DNA from: Juglans regia
Lineage: Eukaryota > Streptophyta > Magnoliopsida > Fagales > Juglandaceae
Reading direction: 5' to 3'
DNA: 64,000 bases
NCBI RefSeq assembly: GCF_001411555.2
Contig: NC_049903.1
Location: 16,597,234-16,661,233 of the forward strand
Shown here: positions 1-9,992 of the stretch, piece after piece
Position numbering within the stretch: the first letter of the stretch is position 1
Layout: every line of letters begins with the position of its first letter
The notes under the pieces: model-generated
Seen by the model: the letters and a program-made list of their open reading frames with translations, nothing else
Databases searched by the model: none
What the model was told of the DNA's origin: nothing
Made by a program: the position numbers and the translations under genes

Positions 1-1844
1 ATAAATGGGTGACAGTAGATCACCCTGTCTAATGCCTCGAGATGGAGTAATGACTGGTTATGGGGATCCATTAATTAGGAGAGAGTATGAGACTGTAGTT
101 ACACAGTTTAAAAATTAAGTCAATCCATCTTCTATTGAATCCCATATTTTCCATCAAAATTTCAATAAAGCCTCACTTCAACCTGTCATAAGCTTTATTC
201 ATATCCAACTTTAGAGACATATACCTAGTCAAACCTTTCATTTTACACTGCATAGAGTGCAAGGCTTCAAAGGCAACTACTACATTATCTGCTATTAGTC
301 TCCCTGGAACAAATGCACTCTGAGTTGGGAATATGATATTAGGCAATATTGTCTTCAATCTGTTGGCTGGAACCTTAGCCATTACTTTGTATAAAACATT
401 ACACAAACTAATTGGCCTAAATTTTGTGACATTTGTGGGATTTTTGGTTTTTGGAATTAAGACTATTAAAGTCTCATTTATGGAACTCATGGGGTTCATG
501 TTAAGGATAGTTTCATGTACCTCTGAGAAAACAAATTCTTTTGAAATATTATTGTTCATCTCCTTTGTAATAAGTAATGGCATAGACTCCACACATTGTA
601 GTTGACCCGAGGGATTAGAAGTAGCAAACAGATTAGTGAAAAAAAATCCTGAAAAATCTAATTTATACCTTGTAGAGTAATATGAAGATACCCCTCACCA
701 TCACTAATGTTGTTAATAGAACTAGTCTTATGCCTCTGAGAAGCACAAGTGTGAAAATACTTAGTATTTTTATCCACCTATTTGAGCCATCTTTGTTTAG
801 ATCTTTGTTTCCACTTCAACTCTTCTTGCTCCAATCTCATATTCACATGTCTTTGAATCTGTTTTATTTCTTCCTGATCATTCCATGTGTCCCTCTCTTG
901 AAGTTGTTTTACCTTGCCTAGCTGAGTTTCAGTTTCTTCTTTGGTTTCCTTCTCTTGGTTCTTGTTCCAGTTGATTAGCTAAATTCTACAACTGTCCAGA
1001 TTGTTTGAGAAGGCTGCCACTGTCTTTCCATTTCTAATATTGCCATTCCATGCTCTAGTGACCATTGCTTTACAATCATTTTTAAGGCCCCAACTGAGTT
1101 CATATCTGAAGAGTCTTGCTCTCCTTCTTGTAGGTTGAATCTGAGTACTCAGGTTTGTTAGAAGATGGTTGTGATCTAAAGAACATACTGCTAATGTGGT
1201 AACAATAATAACTTGAAAATTACTCAAACATTTAGTATTAGCAAACACTCTATCTAACCTCTCCTTGGTTAATTCAGGTCCTTCTCTGCTATTGGACCAG
1301 GTGTATTTGGTGCCAATGTATCCCATGTCACTTAAGTCATTGTCTTGGAAAGCTTGTCTAAATCCTTTTATTTGAGCAAAAGGTCTGTTTGGTCCCCCAT
1401 GTTTTTCATGTTGATGAAGTATTTCATTGAAATCTCTCATGCACAGCCATGGTCTATGATCCATAGGTTGTAAAAACCTTAATAAGTGCCAACTACCTTC
1501 TCTTTTTGCAGTTACTGGATTGCCATAAAACCCTATAAGGGTCTAGTCCTTCCCAATTTGTGGATCTTTAACTCTGACAGATATGTGTGAATTAGTATAT
1601 GATTCAACTTCTATATTAGCATCAGATTTCCATATCATTTCCAACCCTCCACTACTTCTTTTGCTATTCACTATAAAACTTCTGTCAAAACCTCTTTTAT
1701 TTCTGATTCTTTCAATCATCTCCCTCGTGCTTTTGGTTTCTACGAGGAATAGTAGGTTTGGGCACTTTTACTTCACCATAAAAAAAGCTCTCGAACTGTT
1801 CGAGGGTTCCCAAGCCCTAGACAGTTCCAAGTAAGGCATCTCAT
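1..1844 (-). pseudogene. LINE ORF2 relic: endonuclease plus partial reverse transcriptase
   Basis: The endonuclease start is visible at 1844 as MRCLTWNCLGLGNPRTVREL, the usual beginning of plant LINE apurinic-type endonucleases. The open stretch 1464-979 contains DFNEIL and the later SLDHNHLL segment (SDHNPL equivalent). Around 900-680 one reads WLK.VDKNTKYFHTCASQR, the conserved linker before the polymerase. The reverse transcriptase is open at 592-173 (FRPISLCNVLYKVMAK, then DMNKAYDRL). At the window edge another frame gives PSRGIRQGDLLSP. Several frame changes and stops break the reading, so this is a pseudogene. The catalytic YADD box would lie to the left of base 1. Confidence 0.9.
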
Positions 1845-2037
1845 TGCTGCTGGTGGGGCTGCTCAGCAACCTCCACCACGTGTTCCTGAGTTAAGCTCCT
1901 TTCAGGATTGAGCCCCTCTTTTTGTTAAACCTTGCTAATCTCCACTGTCTATCATTTCTTTGTCTCTTTTTCAACCACTGGTGCCACCTGTGCTAGTGTC
2001 CCCACTTTCCATCTCATATGATCTTAGTAATTTAACT

Positions 2038-5006
2038 TGTAACGCCCCGTCCCTGGTGGTCTAGGGAGTTAACTTCTGTCACCTGATAATCAACTACAAC
2101 AATGCTAATATACTTCCAAAATCCAAATATATATACTTCTAAAAGTTCCAAATCAAACGTAAGCACTTCAAATTTAATTAACCACACAAGTCTCCATAAT
2201 AGATTAAAATAGAATTGACATAAGTCTTCATAAATCGTCTAAACATATTGAAATCAACCTACTAAATAAATAAATCCATCAACAGCACTAGTAACTCGAG
2301 GTACCCAACTACTATCCACTGCTAATCTTATCCACAAACTCTATTACTGATCGTCAATTGAACCATCAAAGTCATCTGAAAATATTGTGAAGATAAAGGG
2401 GGTGAGTTATCAACAACTCAGTAAGCAGAGAACATATACTAGTATGTAAACATGAGTATTTTCAGAATTCAAAATGCAGAACAAAATATTTACTTTTAGA
2501 ATGCATAATTAGAAATATTTGATTTCAAAATGCAAAATCAAAACATATTACCAAAAATATTAGAGTGAAGCTTTCAGATAACTTTCTTATTCAAAATCCT
2601 TTGGCATATCAAAATCCGATACCTCATCTTCATCATATCGGAGCATCACATCATGACAGATACCATGTTTAACCTCCGTAGTAGAGTTATAAACCACCAT
2701 TATACTCGTGGTTGGGCCTTATTCACTATTATAACTCGTGGTTGGGCTGTATATCATGTTTAACCCCTGTGGTAGGGTTATAAACCATCATTATACTCGT
2801 GGTTGGGCCGTATCCACTATTATAACCTGTGGTTTGGCCGTATCCACTATTATAATCCGTGACTGTGCCGTATCCACTATTTTAACCAGTGGTTGGGCCG
2901 TAACGGAAACTGAGCAAAACATTAGAATCAAACTTTATCAGAATACAGAATCAGAATCTCATGCCAAGGTTTTGAGATGCTATAACATATCCAAACAGAG
3001 TACTGAACAAATTCAGATCTTTTCACATATTCAAAAATAGTTTCACATCACATGTACAAATTTTCATATTAGCTCTTTTTGCATAGTTCAGAAAACAGAA
3101 TGTACAAAATTAGTTCATGTCTACACCAGTCATGACAGAAAATATTTTCTCATATACAGCTTTCGTGCATATGTAGAACACATATCTGAGGTTATTTTTC
3201 AGATTTCTTTTCAAAACGAACATGCATATTTTCAAATCAACCTCGTTTCATTTTCTTTTTATGCAAAATCTAGTATAAAAACTCCGCTTGTATGAACTTC
3301 TTAACTTTTTGAATTTCTTCGCAACAGTGCTGAATGAAAATTACTCGTCGCCTATAAGATACATGTAACTTCCGTAAATCTCAAATTGAACATGTACTTC
3401 GTAATTCAAACCTGAGATATTAAAGAAAATCTATATTTTCCTAATGACTAAAATCCTCGAAACCCTAAAATATATTTTCTCCCAAAAGTATTTTGATTTT
3501 TACATATATTCTCCAAACAAAAACACGATTAACTCCTACGATCATATTACTCCATAAATTGGTCTTATAATATTGTCCATGCAAACACGTGATCTCGAAC
3601 CCCAAAATATACACAGCCCAACACTAAAAATACACACCAACCGGTTTCGATATACCCAGCCCATCATACAAACAAGCCCAACACAACATAAGTTCATAAC
3701 ACGTGTTCAAATCATGACTGGAAGGGCAAGATCGTAATTACAAACTAAACTTCTCTTCTATCTAATATCTGCTTAAGAGCCTATGGCAAAAACAATTTAG
3801 TTTATTAAAAAACAAAATACACTAGGCAACCATTCATTGTGGGTAGAGGGCAACGATGGGCTTACTGTAATCAACAACGAGTGGCGGCCAGTGAATGGTC
3901 ACGGTGGGACTGCACTGTGGAAGTGAGAGAAAATTTGAGGAGAGAGAGAGAGAGAAATACGGTGAGAGAAAGAGAGAGAGAAGGAGAGGAGGCCATGGGC
4001 ATGTCATGAGCTTACCGAAAGAGAGGAGCGGTGGCTTGGGGTGGCATGAGGTGGTCAGCATAAACTTTCTGTGCAGGTGGTGTCGGAGTAGAGGCTGGAG
4101 CCGTGGGGTGGTTGGGTTGTGGCTCAGCATGGAAGGAAGCAGCTGCTCCGTTTCGGGTTGAGCGTTTAAAACAGGGGTCTACGTGCGATGGGTGTGGGGA
4201 CATTGTTGGGGTTCATTGTGCCGTGGCTGGTGGCACCTAACGTAATAGGCCTTGCTCTATTTTGAGCTGCAAAAATAGGGGTGTTTGTGGACGTGCACTT
4301 GGGCTACGACGTGGTTGTACTCAGGTAAGGCAGGGTGGTTGCTTCATGGATGTGCACGTTGAGCAGAGTGGTTCCGTATGGTGGTTGTACATGGGTTGTG
4401 TTTCTGTGATGGAGAGGACACACGAGAGTTGGTTTTTCTGATGCAGCAACGCCACAGAAAGTGACTCCAAGTTGCGTCTCCGGCTGGCTCGTTTGTGGCA
4501 GTGGAGTGGTGGTTGAAGAGGGTAGCAGTAGCATCAACTTGGTGGAGGGTTTGACGGAGGCTGAGTCGCAGTGTGTCAAATGTGGTGGTCTGGTGTAACG
4601 AAGTCCTGAGAAGTGAAACACGATTGGCTGTGATGCGATGGAGGCTTCGGTTATTTTCCTAGATGAGGACTAGAGGTGGTTGGTGCATCGAGAAGGGGTG
4701 GTAACCTAGTCTAGGGTTGCAGGTGATCGAAATAAGAATGAGGCTTTGCGTGACCTACAAGTGAAGTGAGAAACTTATGAATAAATAGTGATGTTGTTAA
4801 CCCTAGTGGGATAGACGTGCATGCAAAGGAAACAGACGTGCATGTCGTGGGTTATGGTACAATATCTTACGGGCTTGGGCTGTTTGGCCATTTCAAAATT
4901 TTGGGCTCACGTCTGGTAGTGAATAAAGAATAATAAATGGGTTTTTTCATACATCTAACCCAAAAATATTTAGAGAGCGAACTTGGTGCTGGGCCCGGAT
5001 GTTACA
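2038..5006 (-). mobile_element. Solo LTR of the long-LTR family (minus orientation)
   Basis: The left edge TGTAACGCCCCGTC is the reverse complement of the 3' end of the LTRs at 20517-23115 and 25015-27622. The right edge reads GGGCCCGGATGTTACA. It is flanked by an exact 5-bp target duplication, TAACT, at 2033-2037 and 5007-5011. There is no internal domain, so it is a solo LTR left by LTR-LTR recombination. Shared internal blocks include the region of TCATGACAGAAAATATTTTC (complement of the CATGACTGGTGTAGACAT neighbourhood in the other copies). Open frames at 3834-4621 are low-complexity and I do not regard them as genes. Confidence 0.9.
2685..2903. repeat. About 30-bp degenerate tandem repeat inside the solo LTR
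   Basis: A unit resembling CGTGGTTGGGCCGTATCCAC followed by TATTATAAC recurs roughly six or seven times with substitutions. The other copies of this LTR family carry only single or paired versions (ACCACGGG... blocks), so the array seems to have expanded in this copy. Confidence 0.75.
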
Positions 5007-5011
5007 TAACT

Positions 5012-5354
5012 ACTTTTGCCCTTATTATCCAACCCATTGTCTTTGGTGTTAGCTCGACATTACTCAAAGAATTAAGCCTCGAATAGACAAGATTGCCTGG
5101 TGAAGAGCTGAGTATTTGAGTTGCTTGTAAACTCCTAGAGGAACTACTAATGTTGTTGTTCAAATCTTCCTGAACCTTATTAGCCTTGTAGCTCTCCTTT
5201 GAAAAGGCTCTCTTCTAGTCTTCAATTTGATCAGCTTGCCTTTTGTACTCCGGTTCTAATTTTTGTTTCCCCTTATCAGATGGGTTATAAATCTTAGTTG
5301 GTTGATTGTGAGAGGATTCCAAGGGAACATCTTCCTGATCACCATATTGAGTGA
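5012..5354 (-). pseudogene. LINE sequence between ORF1 and the solo-LTR insertion
   Basis: This stretch continues the LINE beyond the right target duplication. By position it encodes the poorly conserved, disordered C-terminal part of ORF1. No motif is recognisable and the frame is broken. Confidence 0.5.
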
Positions 5355-6185
5355 TTAAACCCCTATCGAGTTGACCCTTACCATTTCCTTAAAAATAAGT
5401 ATGAATTTTGTTTCCCCTACTCTTCTATCACCATTACCTATTAAATTAATAGTCGTGGCCTTTAACCATTGACCATATTGGGATTGACCAACACCTCTTG
5501 TATTTATTTTGCCTCTTTCCAGAGCACAAACCTTGTCTACATGTTGAATTACCCCACACTGAAAACAAAACAAAGGCAATCTCTCATATTTGAAGTCAAT
5601 CCAGCTTTGTTTTCCCTCTATTCTAATTAGTCTCTCACGAGGTAAATACTTTGTAATATCTATGTTTACCCTAATTATTAGATATTTTCGCCAACCAACC
5701 TCATCTCCATCCACATCTACTATTAAGACTTCCCCTACTGAGGAGCCAATTTTTATCCCACCTTCAATTTTCATGGCTGCCAAAAGCATACCATGTAGTT
5801 GGATCCAAAAGGGTTTATGAGTGAAAATCACCTCACTAGGAGGAGTACTACTGTCAAAGGCTTGAATATAGATTAAGTTTTTATCAAAAGACCACGGTCT
5901 TCCATTTATCATACGTTCTATGTCCACAGTTTTTTGAAATTCAACTAAAAACCTACGATGCCCCACCTCATTGAAGCTTAGAAAGCCTTAAGGATTCGAG
6001 ATTTTAGTCATGGTAGCTTTGAAAACTTCTTTATTGAGACCTTTTTCCATCAAGATGAATAGAAGAATACATCATTGTGCTCTAGCATCTACACGATTTG
6101 TTTCATCTTCTATTAAAGCAACCTCTTCTCTTTCTGTTACTGTTAGGTTAAACCATTCCCAAAGCCTAGCCAACTCACCTGTCAT
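5355..6185 (-). pseudogene. LINE ORF1 relic: DUF4283 domain with CCHC zinc knuckle
   Basis: The frame starting at 6185 (MTGELARLWEWFNLTVTERE) has two early stops and then runs open from 5966 to 5355. It shows the DUF4283 pattern: MGHRRFLVEFQ, ERMINGRPWSFDKNLIYIQ, FWIQLHGM, and VDIDKYLPRERLIRI-like text. It ends in a zinc-knuckle region, LPLFCFQCGVIQHVDKVC. In plant LINEs this protein binds the element RNA. An exact 3' end cannot be set because the C-terminal part is variable. Confidence 0.85.
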
Positions 6186-6548
6186 ACCTAAGTGATAAGT
6201 AACTGTCAATCAAAATTATGTTATTTGCAAAAACCCTACTCTACCTCCTCACCCTTCCCTCACCCTTCTAAGAAGGAAAAAGGACAAACATCTTACCCGT
6301 TAAGGAAATGAGTCGTATTTACAAATAACTTATACCGCTGGGATTACTTCAAAAAAAAATAAAAAATAAATTGCACAAGTTACCAGACCCATTACCTACG
6401 TGAGTACAGCAATGCAAGTCCGAGTCGGCTGCATGAGCATGACCAAGTTGGAACATGTCCGTTAAAATACGAAAAAGGTGACTCTGATTACAGTTCGCAT
6501 GCTCCTGTAGTGAGAGAGTTTTGTTTCAAAACCCAACTCTCGTTAACT
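6186..6548 (+). promoter_or_regulatory. Upstream region of the PPR gene
   Basis: About 360 bp lie between the start of the LINE ORF1 relic and the PPR initiator. The sequence includes a poly(A) stretch near 6350. I see no convincing TATA box or other defined motif. The promoter and 5' UTR must lie here or inside the LINE relic. Confidence 0.4.
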
Positions 6549-8909
6549 ATGGAAAGCAAGACCACTACCCACTTGGTAAACCTCTTGCAGTCATGCATCG
6601 ACAAGAAAGCCCATCGTGCCGGCAAGATCCTCCACGCCTTTGTCCTCCGGAACGGCCTCGCCTCCCAAACCTTCCTCTCCAACCGCCTCATCGAACTTTA
6701 CTCTAAGTGCGGGAAAATCGATTCCGCTTGCCGGGTATTCGATAAAATCCCTCAAAAAGGCGTATATTCTTGGAATGCCATCTTGAGCGCTTACTGTAAA
6801 GTGGGCAATGTACAGGATGCCTATGCATTGTTTGTTAAAATGCCGGAAAGAAACACCGTGTCTTGGAACACTTTGATCAGCGCACTCGTTCGAAGTGGGT
6901 TGGAACAGAAAGCCTTGGATGCGTATGATGCGATGATCTCGGAAGGATACGTACCTACGCATTTCACGTTGGCGAGTGTATTCAGTGGATGCGGCTCCTT
7001 GTTAGCTTCGGAGCGTGGTAGGATATGTCATGGTCTTGTTATTAAGATTGGCCTTGACAAAAATATATATGTCGTTAATGCTTTGTTGTGCATGTATGCC
7101 AAGTGTGGGCTTATGAAGGATGCAATTCAAGTTTTTGGGGACATGAACGAACATAACGAGGTCACTTTTACAGCCATGGTGGGTGGGTTAGTACAGACGG
7201 GTCGAGTTATGGATTCTTTGAAAATGTTCAGACTAATGTGCAGGAAAGGGATACGTATCGATTCTGTCTCGTTGTCGAGCATTTTAGGTGCTTGTGCTAG
7301 AGGGGTATCAGGAGAATTCTATCAGGATGATCTGAACGACGTCCTTTCGTCCAATGTGCATGGGCAACAAGCTCATGGTCTCACGATTAAACTTGGATTC
7401 GAGACAGATCTTCATTTAAATAATTCATTGCTTGATATGTATGCAAAGAATGGGGACATGGATAGTGCCGAGAAGGTTTTTGCTCGGCTGCCTGAAGTCA
7501 GTGTTGTTTCTTGGAACGTTATGATAGCTGGGCATGGCCAGAAATATCAAAGTGAGAAAGCTTTTGATTACTTGCAAAGAATGCAATGGTCTGGTTTTGA
7601 GCCAGATGAGGTCACTCATATCAATATGCTTGCAGGATGCATCAAGTCTGGCGATATTGAAACAGGGCGTCGAATATTTGACAGCATGTCATACCCAAGC
7701 GTGAGTTCATGGAATGCAATACTCTCTGGCTATACCCAGAGTGGGAATCACAATGAGGCAATACAACTCTTTAGAGAAATGCAGTTTCAAAGTGTGCAAT
7801 CTGATCGGACTACTTTGGCTATTATCCTTAGTTCATGTGCGGCAATGGGGCTTCTGGAGTTTGGAAAGCAGGTCCATGCTGCCTCACAGAAGGCTTCCTT
7901 TCATACTGACATATATGTTGCCAGTGGACTAATTGGCATGTACTCTAAATGTGGGAAGACAGAGATGGCAGGGTGTATATTTTATAATATGCCTGAATTG
8001 GATGTTGTTTGTTGGAACTCAATGATAGCTTGCTTTTCGCTTAATTCTCTAGACGTGGAAGCTTTCAATTTCTTCAAGCAGATGAGACAAAATGGAATAT
8101 GTCCTACCCAATTTTCTTATGCTACTGTGCTGAGTTGCTGTGCGAAACTATCTTCTTCGTCCCAAGGGAGACAGATACACGCTCAGATAGCAAAAGATGG
8201 GTATATAAGTGACGTCTTTGTGGGTAGTGCTCTTATTGATATGTATTGTAAATGTGGTGATGTGGATGAGGCCCGGCGGTTCTTTGATATGATGCATGGT
8301 AAAAATACTGTTACTTGGAATGAAATGATACATGGGTATGCACAGAATGGACGTGGATATGATGCTGTTTCTCTCTACAAAGAGATGATTACTTCTGGTC
8401 AGCAACCTGATAATATTACATTTATTGCTGTCTTAACTGCTTGTAGCCATTCAGGACTCGTAGATGTGGGTTTGGAGATATTCAATTCAATGCAGCTAGA
8501 ACATGATGTGGAGCCTGTCTTGGACCACTACACTTGCATCATCGATTCTTTGGGGCGAGCTAACCGGTTCGATGAAGCAGAAGTGCTTATAGATAAGGTG
8601 CCATATAAAAATGATCCAGTTCTATGGGAGGTGTTGCTTAGTTCTTGTCGTGTTCATGCTAATGTGAACTTAGCAGAAAGAGCAGCGCAGGAACTTTACC
8701 GCTTGGACCCTCAGAATCCTGCTCCTTATGTGCTTCTGGCAAATATATATTCAGGGTTGGGAAGATGGGATGATGTGAGGGCTATTAGAGAGCTGATGAG
8801 TGATAAACAAGTCATTAAGGAACCAGGTTATAGTTGGATCGATAATAAGAATGAGGTGCATACCTTTAAGGTGGATGAAGTTCAAGCAGTAAGCGGGGGA
8901 ACTCGTTAG
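6549..8909 (+). CDS. Pentatricopeptide repeat protein, PLS class, E subgroup
   Basis: An uninterrupted 786-codon frame runs from ATG 6549 to TAG 8909. An in-frame ATG at 6510 would add 13 residues; I prefer the second because family alignments begin near MESKTT. PPR units fill the protein, with typical text such as NRLIELYSKCGKIDSACRVF, SWNAILSAYCKVGNVQDAYA, NALLCMYAKCG, and SVVSWNVMIAGHGQ. The C-terminal E/E+ region includes DHYTCIIDSLGRANRF, VLWEVLLSSCRVHANVNLAE, and EPGYSWIDNKNEVHTF, and there is no DYW domain. Such proteins bind organellar transcripts and E-type members usually act in C-to-U editing with partner deaminases. The closest protein I can recall is Arabidopsis At4g20770, with matching blocks across the whole length. 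The absence of introns is typical of the family. Organelle targeting and the RNA target cannot be read from the sequence. Confidence 0.95.
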   Translation: MESKTTTHLVNLLQSCIDKKAHRAGKILHAFVLRNGLASQTFLSNRLIELYSKCGKIDSACRVFDKIPQKGVYSWNAILSAYCKVGNVQDAYALFVKMPERNTVSWNTLISALVRSGLEQKALDAYDAMISEGYVPTHFTLASVFSGCGSLLASERGRICHGLVIKIGLDKNIYVVNALLCMYAKCGLMKDAIQVFGDMNEHNEVTFTAMVGGLVQTGRVMDSLKMFRLMCRKGIRIDSVSLSSILGACARGVSGEFYQDDLNDVLSSNVHGQQAHGLTIKLGFETDLHLNNSLLDMYAKNGDMDSAEKVFARLPEVSVVSWNVMIAGHGQKYQSEKAFDYLQRMQWSGFEPDEVTHINMLAGCIKSGDIETGRRIFDSMSYPSVSSWNAILSGYTQSGNHNEAIQLFREMQFQSVQSDRTTLAIILSSCAAMGLLEFGKQVHAASQKASFHTDIYVASGLIGMYSKCGKTEMAGCIFYNMPELDVVCWNSMIACFSLNSLDVEAFNFFKQMRQNGICPTQFSYATVLSCCAKLSSSSQGRQIHAQIAKDGYISDVFVGSALIDMYCKCGDVDEARRFFDMMHGKNTVTWNEMIHGYAQNGRGYDAVSLYKEMITSGQQPDNITFIAVLTACSHSGLVDVGLEIFNSMQLEHDVEPVLDHYTCIIDSLGRANRFDEAEVLIDKVPYKNDPVLWEVLLSSCRVHANVNLAERAAQELYRLDPQNPAPYVLLANIYSGLGRWDDVRAIRELMSDKQVIKEPGYSWIDNKNEVHTFKVDEVQAVSGGTR

Positions 8910-9992
8910 AATGGATGGTACAAAGTCCAAATTCCTACAGGAGGCCTGATATTTGTCAAGAAGGATTTGTCGAATTTGATGGGAAGAGACTTTTTTTTAA
9001 AGGATGGATCCCCTTGACTTGTTAAAAAGCCCTCACTTATTTGAAGGCTGTACCCTCAGGTTGCTGGTGCTCATCTTTGAGGAGACTCACTACCACTTGG
9101 AGTATTATGACCTGGAGGTCATTTTTTTCTTGACTGCTATCGCTTTGGACAATCAAAGGCAAGTTGAGACCAATTTATGGGCAAGGTGCTAAAGGTTTGA
9201 ACCAAAGATATCTCTCCCCTCCCAAGAGAACCCTTCCATGGCAAGACCACATCTTGTGGTGGCCTTCAAAAGGAAGGCGGGATTCTGGTTCTCACCAATG
9301 TTTTATATCAGAATCTTAGACAAGGATTGATGCTACAAGTTTCAGCATGTGAAGCAAGTTCCTCTGTCTCTTCCCTCAAGGACTGATGCTATTCATCCCT
9401 GGTGGTAACAGTGAGATCCATTTCATGCTTATAATAATTGTTTAATTTCCAAAATGAACGAGGTTGAAACTAAATTATCCAGACTAATTCAGGCATTGTT
9501 TGTTGTAACAAAATGACTTCTTAAGCTCCTTTTTTTTCTTTAGAAAAACGATTAAGAACTTGCTTTTTTCTTGTATAGATGGCAATGAGTAACACCAGAG
9601 TGAGAAGGATACAAGAGATTATGTATTCTGCCTCAGAGGGTGTTAAGAGCTTGTATTCTGCCTATTTTTTCTAATGTAGATGTCACAGTGGAGATTTTAC
9701 AGTTGTTGCCAAAACCTAATGACTAAAGAATCACAAGTTTCAGATTTTGAACGCACTTGGGAATAGGAAAGTAGTGCCATATACTTTCTGACAGAATTCA
9801 CATCAGAGTAGAAAACATAAATGTCTCCGAAAAACCAATGAGGTTACAAAAGGAGAAATTGCATAGTCAATAATTCGCATTATTACTAGAAAATAACATT
9901 TAACCTTTCACTCAAAAAATAGAATCGACTTCTGATCTAGAAATTTCAAACTCAAGTAGTCAATATTGTGTATTCTAAATGAATCTGACAGA
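8910..9992. other. Convergent intergenic region, 3' UTRs
   Basis: About 1.1 kb separates the stop codons of the convergent PPR and SDR genes. It should hold both 3' UTRs. T-rich runs near 8990 and 9530 are visible, but no polyadenylation site can be fixed. The short open frame at 9004-9192 has no recognisable domain. Confidence 0.6.

Larger units (their letters stand above)
1..6300 (-). mobile_element. Decayed LINE (non-LTR retrotransposon), interrupted by a solo LTR
   Basis: Reading on the minus strand, an ORF1-type DUF4283/zinc-knuckle protein (near 6185-5355) is followed by an endonuclease and a reverse transcriptase (1844 to the window edge). That is the order of plant L1-type LINEs. A long-LTR insertion at 2038-5006 splits it. 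The 3' end, including the YADD motif and poly(A) tail, lies beyond base 1. The right boundary near 6300 is an estimate, because no target duplication can be matched inside the window. Stops and frameshifts in both ORFs indicate a dead copy. Confidence 0.88.

Noticed and set aside
3834..4621. Four open frames on both strands near 3.8-4.6 kb
   Set aside because: They lie inside the solo LTR 2038-5006 in its GC-richer block, with low-complexity Ser/Pro/Arg content and no domain.
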